Part shown: positions 52,139-61,139 of the stretch, piece after piece
How the letters are laid out: the number at the start of each line of letters is the position of its first letter
Numbering within the stretch: the first letter of the stretch is position 1
From: Sphingomonadales bacterium EhC05
GTDB lineage: Bacteria; Pseudomonadota; Alphaproteobacteria; Sphingomonadales; Sphingomonadaceae
Direction of reading: 5' to 3'
Assembly: GCA_001650955.1 (NCBI GenBank)
Contig: LXYP01000027.1
Span: forward strand, 55,800-119,799
DNA: 64,000 nt
Translations under genes and position numbers: made by a program
The notes under the pieces: generated by a model
Databases searched by the model: none
What the model was told of the DNA's origin: nothing
What the model saw: only the letters and a program-made list of their open reading frames with translations

Positions 52139-53113
52139 ATGCCTACATCAAGCGATATATTGGACCGCGTACTGGTCATGGAGATGGTACGCGTCACAGA
52201 AGCCGCAGCAATTTCTGCCGCAAACCTGATTGGCCGTGGTGATGAAAAGGCCGCGGATGCTGCCGCCGTCGAAGCCATGCGCGCCGCCTTGAACAAGCTC
52301 GAGATCTGCGGGACAGTCGTCATTGGTGAAGGCGAACGAGATGAAGCACCGATGCTGTATATCGGCGAGAAGGTCGGATGCGGTTGTGAAGGTGAAGATC
52401 CTGCGATCGACATCGCCCTGGATCCTTTGGAAGGCACGACAATCACCGCAAAAGCCGGTGCCAATGCTTTGGCCGTGCTTGCGATTGCGGAACAGGGCAA
52501 TTTGTTGAATGCGCCTGACGTGTACATGGACAAGTTGGCCGTCGGCCCGGGCTACTCCGATGGCATTATCGATCTCAACAAGTCGGTCACCGAAAATGTG
52601 TCAGCTGTCGCAAAGGAAAAGGGCGTTAAGCCGAGCGATATCATTGTGTGCGTTTTGGACCGTCCGCGTCATGATAAAATTATCGCGGAACTCCGCGGAA
52701 TTGGTTGCGGCATCATGCTGATTCCCGATGGCGATGTTGCCGGAGTGATTTCGACCACCGATGAAGACACAACGGTTGATATGTATATGGGAAGCGGCGG
52801 CGCGCCGGAAGGTGTGCTCGCAGCGGCAGCATTGCGCTGCGTCGGAGGCCAGTTCAAGGGTCGCCTGCTGTTCCGCAACGATGACGAGCGTCAGCGGGCT
52901 TATAAATGGGGCATTGAAGATCTCGACAAAATCTATGATCTCAAAGAACTCGCCAAGGGAGATGTGATCTTCGCGGCAACGGGCGTAACTCATGGATCTT
53001 TGCTGGAAGGCGTGAAAAAATTGCGCGGTGGTACAATGACCACCGAAAGCGTTGTTATGCGGGCCTCTTCCGGTACCGTTCGTTGGGTCAAAAGCGAACA
53101 TCGCAACAACTGA
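52139..53113 (+). CDS. glpX: Fructose-1,6-bisphosphatase class II
   Basis: A 324-residue GlpX-type phosphatase of gluconeogenesis. Motifs include VRVTEAAAISAANLIGRGDE, VVIGEGERDEAPMLYIGE, the Asp-rich metal site AIDIALDPLEGTTITAKAGA and DGDVAGVIS, plus GSGGAPEGVLAAAAL. The lysine/aspartate pattern is class II. It starts at ATG 52139 and is followed two bases after its stop by the DUF900 gene. In some bacteria GlpX also acts on sedoheptulose-1,7-bisphosphate. Confidence 0.95.
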   Translation: MPTSSDILDRVLVMEMVRVTEAAAISAANLIGRGDEKAADAAAVEAMRAALNKLEICGTVVIGEGERDEAPMLYIGEKVGCGCEGEDPAIDIALDPLEGTTITAKAGANALAVLAIAEQGNLLNAPDVYMDKLAVGPGYSDGIIDLNKSVTENVSAVAKEKGVKPSDIIVCVLDRPRHDKIIAELRGIGCGIMLIPDGDVAGVISTTDEDTTVDMYMGSGGAPEGVLAAAALRCVGGQFKGRLLFRNDDERQRAYKWGIEDLDKIYDLKELAKGDVIFAATGVTHGSLLEGVKKLRGGTMTTESVVMRASSGTVRWVKSEHRNN

Positions 53114-53115
53114 AA

Positions 53116-54351
53116 ATGCATGCGGGAATCCTTCACCAGCTGACGGATTTCGCGTGGAATGCGAAAATGTGGGTGCTTGCCCTGCCATTACTCATGGCAG
53201 GGTGCATCACGCCCGTCGACTATGGCAAGATTCCCCATTCCGAATATATCGCACCGGAGCAGTGCAACCCGCTTGCATCAGAAACCGTTGATGGGGACGC
53301 ATTGCCCTATTTCGTAGTCACCAGCCGGCTGCCCAATTGCCTGACCGAAAATATCACACTTCTTCATCATCGCGGCGAAAAGCTTCGCTATGGTAGATTT
53401 GCGACGCCGCAGGATGACATCGCTGGCAAAGATGATCCGATTCACAGCGTGCCATTGTCCCTTGTCAATGAAACACGATGGTGGGCGGACCTCGCCAGCC
53501 AGATGGGCGCCAAAGAAGGGCGTGTGCTGCTATATGTCCACGGCTACCGGGAGACTTTCTTCACGACGTCACGTGACACCGCCCAGATCGCCCGGCTCAC
53601 GAATTTCGGGGGCCCGGTGATTCAATATAGCTGGCCGTCGCAAGGCCAGTTGCTGAAATATCCGGTGGACGAAACCAACATGTATTGGGATGAACGCAAT
53701 TTTCGCAAATTCCTGATGCGTTTGGCACGCCAAGACTGGACGAAAGAAATCATTCTCGTGTCCCATTCATTGGGCGCGCGATTGGTCTTGCCTTCGGTTG
53801 AATATGTCGACCAAATTTCGACACGGACTGATTCCAGCGTCATATCCAACATCATTCTCGTGTCTCCTGATGTCGACACCCAAGATTTTGAACGCGATAT
53901 CGCCGAAGAATTATTATCCACACAACGCGTCGAAAATGGTCGCCGGGTCACCGTATATGCCTCTGCGAAAGACCGAGCCTTGGAAGTGTCCAGCGACTTG
54001 CATGGATATCCGCGACTGGGCTATCCGCGCTGTTTTAGTCCGTTCGAAGCAGCGGAACTCGAAGCAAGAGACCTGCCGATACGCTGCTATGCGGACCATC
54101 CTGAATATGCCGTCACGATGTCGCAATCGGCGCTGACGATTGTCGATACCACTGCCGTCAGTCAGGGCAGAGCCGGTCATAGCAACTATTTGCTGAGCGC
54201 TCCGGCTTGCCAGGATTTTGCAGCTGTCGTGAACGGGGAACGCAGCCCCAGCGGACGTCAGTCAACATATTTGGACCATGTCTTCCGATTGCCGCCGATT
54301 CCCAAGGGCGAGAAGCCCGATCATCTGGCAATTTGCCGGCGAAAAAATTGA
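53116..54351 (+). CDS. DUF900 alpha/beta-hydrolase, probable lipoprotein
   Basis: A 411-residue protein whose N-terminus includes MWVLALPLLMAGC, a lipobox ending at Cys30, so an anchored periplasmic/outer-leaflet location is likely. The start at 53116 precedes this by 17 residues; the ATG at 53167 is an alternative. The DUF900 alpha/beta-hydrolase core has VLLYVHGYRETFFTTSRDTA (oxyanion side), VIQYSWPSQG and the nucleophile elbow ILVSHSLGARLVLPSV. The catalytic His would be near the C-terminus (RAGHSNYL). Substrate unknown; esterase or lipase activity is plausible. Coupled to glpX (2-base gap) and to the UDG-type gene (TGATG). Confidence 0.85.
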   Translation: MHAGILHQLTDFAWNAKMWVLALPLLMAGCITPVDYGKIPHSEYIAPEQCNPLASETVDGDALPYFVVTSRLPNCLTENITLLHHRGEKLRYGRFATPQDDIAGKDDPIHSVPLSLVNETRWWADLASQMGAKEGRVLLYVHGYRETFFTTSRDTAQIARLTNFGGPVIQYSWPSQGQLLKYPVDETNMYWDERNFRKFLMRLARQDWTKEIILVSHSLGARLVLPSVEYVDQISTRTDSSVISNIILVSPDVDTQDFERDIAEELLSTQRVENGRRVTVYASAKDRALEVSSDLHGYPRLGYPRCFSPFEAAELEARDLPIRCYADHPEYAVTMSQSALTIVDTTAVSQGRAGHSNYLLSAPACQDFAAVVNGERSPSGRQSTYLDHVFRLPPIPKGEKPDHLAICRRKN

Positions 54352-54938
54352 TGACTGGCCAAAGCGAAAGACTGGACATGTTGCTCGCTCAAATCAGAGC
54401 CTGCACAATTTGTGCGGACCTGCCACTCGGGCCCAAACCATTGCTCCAGGCGGGGCAAACCGCAAAAATCCTGATTGTCGGACAAGCACCAGGCAGCAAG
54501 ACCCATATAAAGGGGCGTCCGTTTGACGACGCCAGCGGGCGACGGTTGAGAGACTGGCTCGGCGTCACCGATTCGCAATTTTACGATCCGGCCAATTTTG
54601 CCATCGTCCCGATGGGCTTTTGTTTCCCTGGGACAGGCCGCGGCGGCGATCTGCCACCCCGGCCGGAATGCGCTCCGCAATGGCGCCAGCCGCTGCTCGA
54701 TGGCTTGCCGGACATCAAACTCACTCTGGTGTTGGGCCAATATGCGATGAATTGGCACCTGCCCTCAGCCAAGGGGCAGAGCTTGACCAAAACCGTCGAA
54801 CGCTGGGAAGAATTTTGGCCCAATCTGCTGCCGCTACCTCACCCCAGCCCCCGCAATATTCGCTGGTTCAGGAATAATCCCTGGTTTGAGCAGGATGTCA
54901 TCCCGCATCTGCAGAAACGCGTTCAGAATCTAATCTAG
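54351..54938 (+). CDS. Uracil-DNA glycosylase family protein
   Basis: A 195-residue protein with ACTICADLPLGPKPLLQAGQ, then ILIVGQAPGSKTHIKGRPFD (the GQAPG water-activating loop of the UDG superfamily) and a C-terminal LLPLPHPSPRNIRWF holding the His of the leucine-loop motif. It has only two of the four Cys of family-4 [4Fe-4S] enzymes (CTIC). It belongs to the less characterised branch, and glycosylase activity cannot be assumed. It starts with an ATG overlapping the previous stop (TGATG). Its TAG stop shares a CTAG with the convergent flavodoxin-like gene. Confidence 0.82.
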   Translation: MTGQSERLDMLLAQIRACTICADLPLGPKPLLQAGQTAKILIVGQAPGSKTHIKGRPFDDASGRRLRDWLGVTDSQFYDPANFAIVPMGFCFPGTGRGGDLPPRPECAPQWRQPLLDGLPDIKLTLVLGQYAMNWHLPSAKGQSLTKTVERWEEFWPNLLPLPHPSPRNIRWFRNNPWFEQDVIPHLQKRVQNLI

Positions 54939-55426
54939 AATATACCCATCTCGATACCCGCAGCCAATGTCGCTCCCACCTCTCCACAACGGGCCAGATC
55001 GGTCGGACCAATTGTCTTGGGCGCCAGAATCGCCTCAGGCGTCTGGGCATTTGTGCAAATGATCGGTGTGTCGATCACCTTCTTGAGCCGCCAGCCCTTG
55101 GCAATCCGTTCCACTTGCTGCTTGGCATTTTCACCATCTGATCCGGCACAGATCATCGCCGCATAGGGCCGCCCCTCAATCTGCTCGAGCAGCGGATAGT
55201 AGCAGCGATCAAAAAATGCCTTCATCACCCCCGCGATGGCCGCCAGATTTTCAGGGGTCGCGAATATATAGCCTTCGGCCCCCAGCAGATCGGCTGGCTC
55301 GCAATCTTGCGCGGGCTTCAAGACGATCCGAATGGCCGATCCGCCTTCGGCGGCTCGCGCCGCTGCCTCTGCGATCTGCTGGGTTCCGCCGGTATAGCTA
55401 TAGTAGATGATCAGAAGCGTTTGCAT
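54935..55426 (-). CDS. Flavodoxin-fold NAD(P)H-dependent oxidoreductase
   Basis: A 163-residue flavodoxin-like protein: LLIIYYSYTGGTQQIAEAAA carries the FMN phosphate loop (SYTGGTQ). AEGYIFATPENLAAIAGVMK and AAMICAGSDGENAKQQVERI complete the fold. Related to WrbA/FMN reductases but shorter. The ATG at 55426 is preceded by GAAAGG. It is divergent from recJ (65 bases between starts) and tail to tail with the UDG-type gene, sharing CTAG at 54935-54938. Partner and substrate unknown. Confidence 0.83.
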   Translation of the reverse strand: MQTLLIIYYSYTGGTQQIAEAAARAAEGGSAIRIVLKPAQDCEPADLLGAEGYIFATPENLAAIAGVMKAFFDRCYYPLLEQIEGRPYAAMICAGSDGENAKQQVERIAKGWRLKKVIDTPIICTNAQTPEAILAPKTIGPTDLARCGEVGATLAAGIEMGIF

Positions 55427-55491
55427 CGCCACCTTTCTAACGCGCAACAGAAGGATTGTCAGCCGTGATCGATTACACCATAGCGGCGACC

Positions 55492-57258
55492 ATGAATGCA
55501 GTCCTCAATATCGAACATTCGCTTTCCGGCCAATCCTGGCAATGGCGCAGCACCAGCGCTGATGCACGCGATCCGGGGTTTCAGCCGGATGACCTCGTCA
55601 CCCAATTGCTTTTGTCCCGCGGTGCGACACGTGACACATTAGCGATTAATCGCGAACCCACCATTCGCGGCTTCATGCCCGACCCGTCGGTTTTTCAGGA
55701 TATGGACAAAGCTGCGGAACGGATTGCAGAGGCCGTGGTGAACCAGGAAAAGGTCACGATCTTTGGCGATTATGACGTCGATGGAGCGACCAGCGCGGCA
55801 CTGTTGATCCGCCTGCTCCGCGATCTCGGCCTGCAAGCCGGGCATTATATTCCCGACAGGCTGATGGAGGGCTATGGCCCCTCCGGTGAAGCGCTCGTCA
55901 AATTGGGCCAACAGGGATCAGGCCTCGTTGTCACAGTAGATTGCGGCGCCATGGCTTTTGAAGCGCTGGATATGGCCAACAAGTACGGCGTGGAAGTGAT
56001 CGTCGTGGATCACCATAAATGCGCAGCAGAACTTCCCAAGGCCTGGGCGCTGGTCAATCCCAATCGTCTGGACGAAAGCGATGCAGGTGCGGAACATGGG
56101 CATTTGGCCGCCGTTGGCATGGCCTTTCTTCTGGGAGCGGCGCTGATCCGCAACCTGCGCGGCAAAGCTTTTTTCCAGGACCGGCCCGAGCCCAAATTGC
56201 TCGAACTGCTCGATATTGTCGCGCTGGGGACGGTTGCTGATGTTGCGCAGCTCAGGGGCCTGAACCGCGCATTTGTCGCCCAGGGCCTCAAGGTGCTCAG
56301 CGGCCGCCAGAATATCGGCCTGGCGGCGCTGATCGACGCTAGCCGGCTCAAGCGGGCACCCATCTGCTCCGACCTCGGCTTTGCCCTGGGTCCGCGGATC
56401 AATGCCGGTGGCCGCGTCGGGAAATCCGATCTCGGCGTCCGCTTGCTCACCACCCAAGATCCTGAAGAAGCCCAGAAAATCGCGGCCGAACTCGATCATT
56501 TGAATGAGGAACGCCGGGCGATTGAATCACACGTCTTGGAAGAAGCCGAGGCAATGTGCGCAACCCAACAGAATCAAGCGGTTGCGGTCCTCTCCGCCAA
56601 GGGCTGGCACCCCGGAGTGATCGGAATCGTCGCCAGCCGGATCAAGGAAAAGCTTGATCGGCCGGCCATCATCATCGCCGAGGATGAGACCGGCATCGGC
56701 AAGGGATCCGGCCGTTCGATCACCGGAGTCGATCTCGGCGCCGCGATCATTGCAGCCAAAGACAGCGGGCTGCTGCTCGCCGGCGGTGGTCATGCGATGG
56801 CCGCTGGCATCACGATCGAAACCGCTCGAATTGGCGCCTTCAGTGAATTTCTCAACGAACGCCTCGCCACTTTGGTGGGCAAATCGCAAGCTGGCCGCGC
56901 ATTGCTGCTCGACGCCGTGCTCTCGCCCAAAGGCGTCAATCCGGTAACCGTGGAAGCCATGGATGGCGCAGGCCCCTATGGCATGGGCTGGCCGGCTCCG
57001 CGCATCGCGACAGGCCCCGTGCGAATCATCAAATGCGATATCGTCGGCAAGGACCATGTCCGGATGATCGTCGCCGGCGATGATGGCGGATCGATCAAGA
57101 CAATCGCGTTCCGGGCAGCAGAAAGCGACCTTGGGCAAGCTCTGCTGAGCGCTCCGAGAGGTCGGAAGCTATGGATCGCCGGCCGAGCCAAGATCGATGA
57201 TTGGGGAAGCCGGCCATCCGCTGAAATCCATCTGGAAGACGCCGCCTGGGCGGATTGA
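55492..57258 (+). CDS. recJ: Single-stranded-DNA-specific 5'-3' exonuclease RecJ
   Basis: A 588-residue DHH-superfamily exonuclease for recombination and mismatch repair. The motifs are VTIFGDYDVDGATSAALLIR (motif I), VVTVDCGAMAFEA, VIVVDHHKCAAELP (DHH), ALGTVADVAQLRGLNRAFVA, and in the DHHA1 domain GIGKGSGRSITGVDLGAAII and LLAGGGHAMAAGITIE. A C-terminal OB-type domain completes it (VRMIVAGDDGGSIKTIAFRA). The start is less certain: the ATG at 55492 (MNAVLNIEHSLSG) is used, while a TTG at 55456 would add 12 residues. Confidence 0.95.
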   Translation: MNAVLNIEHSLSGQSWQWRSTSADARDPGFQPDDLVTQLLLSRGATRDTLAINREPTIRGFMPDPSVFQDMDKAAERIAEAVVNQEKVTIFGDYDVDGATSAALLIRLLRDLGLQAGHYIPDRLMEGYGPSGEALVKLGQQGSGLVVTVDCGAMAFEALDMANKYGVEVIVVDHHKCAAELPKAWALVNPNRLDESDAGAEHGHLAAVGMAFLLGAALIRNLRGKAFFQDRPEPKLLELLDIVALGTVADVAQLRGLNRAFVAQGLKVLSGRQNIGLAALIDASRLKRAPICSDLGFALGPRINAGGRVGKSDLGVRLLTTQDPEEAQKIAAELDHLNEERRAIESHVLEEAEAMCATQQNQAVAVLSAKGWHPGVIGIVASRIKEKLDRPAIIIAEDETGIGKGSGRSITGVDLGAAIIAAKDSGLLLAGGGHAMAAGITIETARIGAFSEFLNERLATLVGKSQAGRALLLDAVLSPKGVNPVTVEAMDGAGPYGMGWPAPRIATGPVRIIKCDIVGKDHVRMIVAGDDGGSIKTIAFRAAESDLGQALLSAPRGRKLWIAGRAKIDDWGSRPSAEIHLEDAAWAD

Positions 57259-57493
57259 GGAAAGAATTTCATCGCCTGACATATCCTCGAACTGATACTC
57301 CGACGAAGCCGCAAAGCCCCAATTTCCTTCATCCACAGCCAGCAAAACCGGCCCGGATAGAGATTTGCCGTTGCCGCCATGGATGGACAGGATCACATCT
57401 CGGCAAAAAGCCGCACGATTGGGGTTGACCAAAGCCGCCGACATGCCTAATTGCCGGGCTTCGCCAATCCGGCATGCCTCGCGGCACTGGTCT

Positions 57494-57568
57494 GGCCCCT
57501 TCGTCTAGCGGTTAGGACGCGGCCCTTTCACGGCTGAAACACGGGTTCGATTCCCGTAGGGGTCACCA
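57494..57568 (+). tRNA. tRNA-Glu (anticodon TTC)
   Basis: A 75-base cloverleaf. The acceptor GGCCCCT pairs with AGGGGTC, the anticodon arm is CGGCC-CTTTCAC-GGCTG with anticodon TTC, the T-arm has GGTTCGATTCCC, and CCA is encoded at 57566-57568. The 235 bases between recJ and this gene hold no convincing gene. Confidence 0.97.
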
Positions 57569-57806
57569 CGCAGTTTATCCTTTTATATCAATGGCTTAGA
57601 AGGATTTTTCGGCCCATTTTATCGCGTCATTTCCGAGGGTTATTCGGTTGCGAATCCACGTTTCAAATACAGAGACTGAATTGGCGAAGACTATAGCAGG
57701 CAATTTCGGCTCCAGTCTCAAACCGGCGAAAAAGTGTTTTCAAAATGAATGCTCGCTTTTCCGGCACAAAACAGCATTTGAAGACGATTGGATCAAGCCA
57801 CTCAAA

Positions 57807-58139
57807 TCAAAAATCACCCACATCACATTGCAAGCAAGTAATGCCATTGCGCCGCCACATGTCGACGACTTGCTGCCGGTCATCAACTACAAACTCGATC
57901 ACTTTTCCAGCGGCCAACAGGTCATACAATATCTCTTCCTTGATAATGTGGTCAGCTCTGAAATCATTGTCCGGTCTCATCAACAAGCGACCGAATGGAA
58001 TCTCATTCCAGGCGAGCCATTGTTCGGTTAGCTCTCTCGAACGTTCATTCCGTCCAGTCACCAGGACCCCTACTTTTAAACATAGTCTCTGAAAGGATAC
58101 TAATTGCAGGGGATTCATGAATGTCATTTTGGCGACCAA
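57807..58139 (-). pseudogene. 5'-truncated HAD phosphatase (polynucleotide 3'-phosphatase-like)
   Basis: The 110-residue frame contains VGVLVTGRNERSRELTEQWL, then EIPFGRLLMRP.ND.RADHIIK and VIEFVVDDRQQVVDMWRRNG ITCLQ..DVGDF. These are the C-terminal motifs II-IV of the HAD-type phosphatase domain found in bacterial polynucleotide kinase/3'-phosphatases (TGR...R..TE.WL, LLMR, K, DDR..VV.MWR..G). The N-terminal part carrying the nucleophile Asp-x-Asp is missing, and no such motif is found in the upstream bases up to 58260 in any minus frame. The remnant therefore lacks catalytic capacity unless it is a fragment with a different role. Confidence 0.68.
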
Positions 58140-58326
58140 CAGGTTTGTAAGTTTATGTGATTAGGCATTGTTTCAATTTGCTCCCTGTTTTGCACTCTGA
58201 GAAATAGCATGACCGAGAGAATTTGACAAAGATAGGGCTGGCATGGTCAAATCACTTCAAGGAAAATTTGTTACTCTGGTGGAAGACTGAACAAGAAAAA
58301 TAACAACGCAGTAACGGCCTAATAAG

Positions 58327-60375
58327 ATGAAAAAATACAGTTTCGAAAACGGAGAGTCTGCGATCAAATTCACAAAAGTCAGGAAAATCGCAGACGAGGT
58401 TGGGAGCCGCCGGCTGTTAATCTCGATCGCGTTGCTCGCGCTTGTGCTTTTTGTGAATGTAACAAGCTGGTCCATACCAGTTTTTCGAAACGCTGAAGCC
58501 ATATTGTATGATCTGCGATCTACCGTCACGAGAGATAAAGTGGTGGAGGAGGATCGCATTGTCATTCTCACTTATGACGAACAAACCGTCTACGAAAGCG
58601 GCAAACACTCGCCACTTGATCGAAAAATTTTAGCTAACACTCTACTGGAACTCCAAACTCTCCGGCCAAAAGCCATTGGGCTTGATTTTATTTATGATCA
58701 ACAGACTGAGGGCGATGATCAACTGATCGATGCACTGGAAACTATGACAATCCCGATCAGCATTGCCTTTGTAAACGATGAAAAAAACAATGCCTCCGGT
58801 TGGCAGGACCCTGAAATTATCAAGAGCGCATTGGCTTTCGAAAAAAACTATCATGGCCGCATTGAAAACATATATATAAGCAAAGTCGGCGTCGTGTTGC
58901 CTTTGGGAATTGCCGGTGTGATACGGAAATGGCCTGCGGCAAAATCTGAAAAGAAAAAGCTGTTGGCTCAATCTCTCGCCGGGAGCCTCGAATCGAGCAG
59001 TTTCTATGGCGGCCCACTGGTCTTCCGCGAGCAAGAAGATGATAATTCCGATAGCATATTCATGAAAATCTCATTGTCTCAATTTCTAGATAGGGAAGCA
59101 ATTGAACGTCCAGCCTTGAAACGGATGATTGAAGACAGAATTGTTATCATCGGGCTAGATGTTCCGGGGCGCGATAAGTTCAAAACACCACAATCCGCGG
59201 TTTCGTTTGAAGAGCCTATGGCAGGCGTTGAAGTCCACGCCCATATGCTCTCACAGATACTGGACGGCAATCATCCGACTGCAATACACCCGGCTTTGAT
59301 CTGGCTGAGTTGTATATTCGTAGGGCTGGCCGCCGGGCTCACAGCTTTTTCCAATATCGGAACTGCCAAGCAGACTTTCTGGATTACGATACAAGTTTTG
59401 TTCGCTTTGATCTTACCGTATCTGCTCCATGCGTTGAGTTATGATACACTCAACGTACCTGCCTTTGGATGGCTAGCGAACTGGTTTCTGGCTTTCATGA
59501 TACTGACAGGTCTCGCAAAATCAATCGGTCAGGAAAAGCGACTATTCGCCCAAGGAGCTCTGGGAAAATATTTACCGGACGAAGTAGCAAAAGAGATCAT
59601 AGCTAACCCTGCAAAGCTCAATTTGAGTGGTGAAAAGAAGGAAATTTTTGCGCTGTTCAGTGACTTGGAAGGCTTTACCAAACTGAGCCATGCGGTTGAA
59701 CCGGAAGTTCTCGCATCCCTTCTCAATCAATATTTGCAGATGCTCACCGACACGGTATTGGCTCATGGGGGAACAATCGATAAATTCGTTGGTGATGCGG
59801 TTGTTGCCTTCTGGGGCGCACCGATCTCTCGTGACGGCGATGCCGAACGGGCTGCACGATGTGCGGTTGCTGTCTGGAAGGCGGGCGAAGAGTTTCGAAA
59901 CAATGTATCCAGTGATCTGCCTCGAATTGGCATGACACGGGTAGGACTGCACTTTGGAGAGGCGGTCGTCGGCAATTTCGGTAGCAATGACCGGATTCAA
60001 TACACCGCGCTCGGCGATGCCATGAATACAGCAGCCCGATTGGAAAGTGCCAACAAGCAAACAGGCACTGGGGTGCTGATAAGCAAGGAGGCAAAACAAC
60101 AAGTTCCCGACATGACTTTTCGAACTCTGGGACGGGTAACGTTGTCCGGGCGATCAACACCGGTTGAAATCTTTGAACCCGCCGAAGCCGACCAGAAAGA
60201 ACAGGCTGAGTGGCTAAACGAAAAATATTCGCAGTTTGAAATGGGTAATCATAATGCCTTGAAAGAGATCAAAGAGAAATCGAAACATAGTCCCAACGAT
60301 TTTGCTTTATCGATGTTTGCTGTTAGATTGTCTGAAACAAGTCCAGGGGAAAGCTATGAGTTTGGGAGCAAATAG
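58327..60375 (+). CDS. CHASE2-domain adenylyl cyclase
   Basis: A 682-residue inner-membrane receptor cyclase. The first helix is at about 29-47 (RLLISIALLALVLFVNVTS). A periplasmic CHASE2 domain spans about 50-315 (FRNAEAILYDLRSTVTRDKV, RIVILTYDEQTVYESGKHSP, PKAIGLDFIYDQQTEGDDQL, DRIVIIGLDVPGRDKFKTP). Three more helices (about 318-396) return the chain to the cytoplasm. A class III cyclase domain covers about 430-610, with the metal Asp in LFSDLEGFTKLS, the adenine-specifying Lys in TIDKFVGDAVVAFWGAP, and the transition-state Asn/Arg in ALGDAMNTAARLES. It would make cAMP in response to an envelope signal. It overlaps the next gene by 20 bases. Confidence 0.93.
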   Translation: MKKYSFENGESAIKFTKVRKIADEVGSRRLLISIALLALVLFVNVTSWSIPVFRNAEAILYDLRSTVTRDKVVEEDRIVILTYDEQTVYESGKHSPLDRKILANTLLELQTLRPKAIGLDFIYDQQTEGDDQLIDALETMTIPISIAFVNDEKNNASGWQDPEIIKSALAFEKNYHGRIENIYISKVGVVLPLGIAGVIRKWPAAKSEKKKLLAQSLAGSLESSSFYGGPLVFREQEDDNSDSIFMKISLSQFLDREAIERPALKRMIEDRIVIIGLDVPGRDKFKTPQSAVSFEEPMAGVEVHAHMLSQILDGNHPTAIHPALIWLSCIFVGLAAGLTAFSNIGTAKQTFWITIQVLFALILPYLLHALSYDTLNVPAFGWLANWFLAFMILTGLAKSIGQEKRLFAQGALGKYLPDEVAKEIIANPAKLNLSGEKKEIFALFSDLEGFTKLSHAVEPEVLASLLNQYLQMLTDTVLAHGGTIDKFVGDAVVAFWGAPISRDGDAERAARCAVAVWKAGEEFRNNVSSDLPRIGMTRVGLHFGEAVVGNFGSNDRIQYTALGDAMNTAARLESANKQTGTGVLISKEAKQQVPDMTFRTLGRVTLSGRSTPVEIFEPAEADQKEQAEWLNEKYSQFEMGNHNALKEIKEKSKHSPNDFALSMFAVRLSETSPGESYEFGSK

Positions 60376-61129
60376 AGTCGGGTTGAAGGCCCTCTTCGCG
60401 ATTTCACTGTTCACGGTGCCAAGTTCTGTGCTTGCGGAAGCGGTCGTCCAATCCTCAAGCGGCGCTGCTGCAATAGACTATCCTCGCGGAAAAAAACTGA
60501 GTGCCAAGGCCATTCTCCTTCTTGATGAAGGTGATAAAGTTACGGTCAAATTCAAAAACAACAAGCGGATATTTATCGGTCCTGGCAAGTATCCGATCAG
60601 CCGCGCAGTTCAAAAGCGCACACAGACTTCTATGCTGCAAAATATTATGAATTTCTTTAGCGGGAGAACAACCGAAGCGGCGGGAGTTGCCAGAAGCGCT
60701 GGAGCAAGAGGTATCGAATATCCAACTCCACGTGAGATTGGTGATCTGGATATTTTGAGAAGCGAAACGATCTGCCTGATCCCGGGTCGCCAATTGTGGC
60801 TTTGGCGGGAGAATTCCCAGGAAGATTTACAGATCAAAATTACGCGCACGGAAGGTCAAAAAGAAGCTCATGTAAAATTCGGAAAATCCGAAAACCAAGT
60901 GAAATGGCCCGAAGAATTATATCCCGATCCAGTAGGTGAATATCAAATCCTAGTTGGCGAATCCGATGAAGCCAGCATGATATCTATCGTGCCGCTGGAA
61001 CTCAGCGAAAGGACACAAGTTGGCTTGGCAACAGGTCTATTTACTCAGCAATGTCATAGTCAGTTAGAGGCATTAGAGGGACGGTTATTTCGGATGTCAC
61101 AGCTTAAGGATGGCGTAGAGTCTAAGTGA
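60356..61129 (+). CDS. Exported protein with GPG motif, cyclase/CHAT operon partner
   Basis: A 257-residue protein with a Sec signal peptide (LKALFAISLFTVPSSVLA, cleavage after LAEA). The mature N-terminus has SSSGAAAIDYPRGKKLSAKA, then ILLLDEGDKVTVKFKNNKRI and IFIGPGKYPISRA, an FecR-like or SH3-like beta domain ending in Gly-Pro-Gly. A Cys in RSETICLIPGRQLWLWREN and a second beta-domain follow. It is reminiscent of sphingomonad proteins with a PxGK..P....L..GD...V....G....GPG pattern placed beside CHAT genes (from memory). AGGGGA is five bases before the ATG at 60356. No catalytic motif. Probably periplasmic, where the CHASE2 domain of the cyclase also lies. Confidence 0.78.
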   Translation: MSLGANRVGLKALFAISLFTVPSSVLAEAVVQSSSGAAAIDYPRGKKLSAKAILLLDEGDKVTVKFKNNKRIFIGPGKYPISRAVQKRTQTSMLQNIMNFFSGRTTEAAGVARSAGARGIEYPTPREIGDLDILRSETICLIPGRQLWLWRENSQEDLQIKITRTEGQKEAHVKFGKSENQVKWPEELYPDPVGEYQILVGESDEASMISIVPLELSERTQVGLATGLFTQQCHSQLEALEGRLFRMSQLKDGVESK

Positions 61130-61139
61130 TGATTTTTCT

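Noticed and set aside
57169..57444. Minus-strand open frame of 91 residues overlapping the recJ end
   Set aside because: It has no ribosome site and no recognisable family, and about a third of it is antisense to the conserved recJ C-terminus. The gap 57259-57493 is better left as non-coding.
57648..58031. Plus-strand frame of 127 residues opposite the HAD fragment
   Set aside because: It is antisense to the frame that carries clear HAD motifs, and its own sequence shows no family motif.
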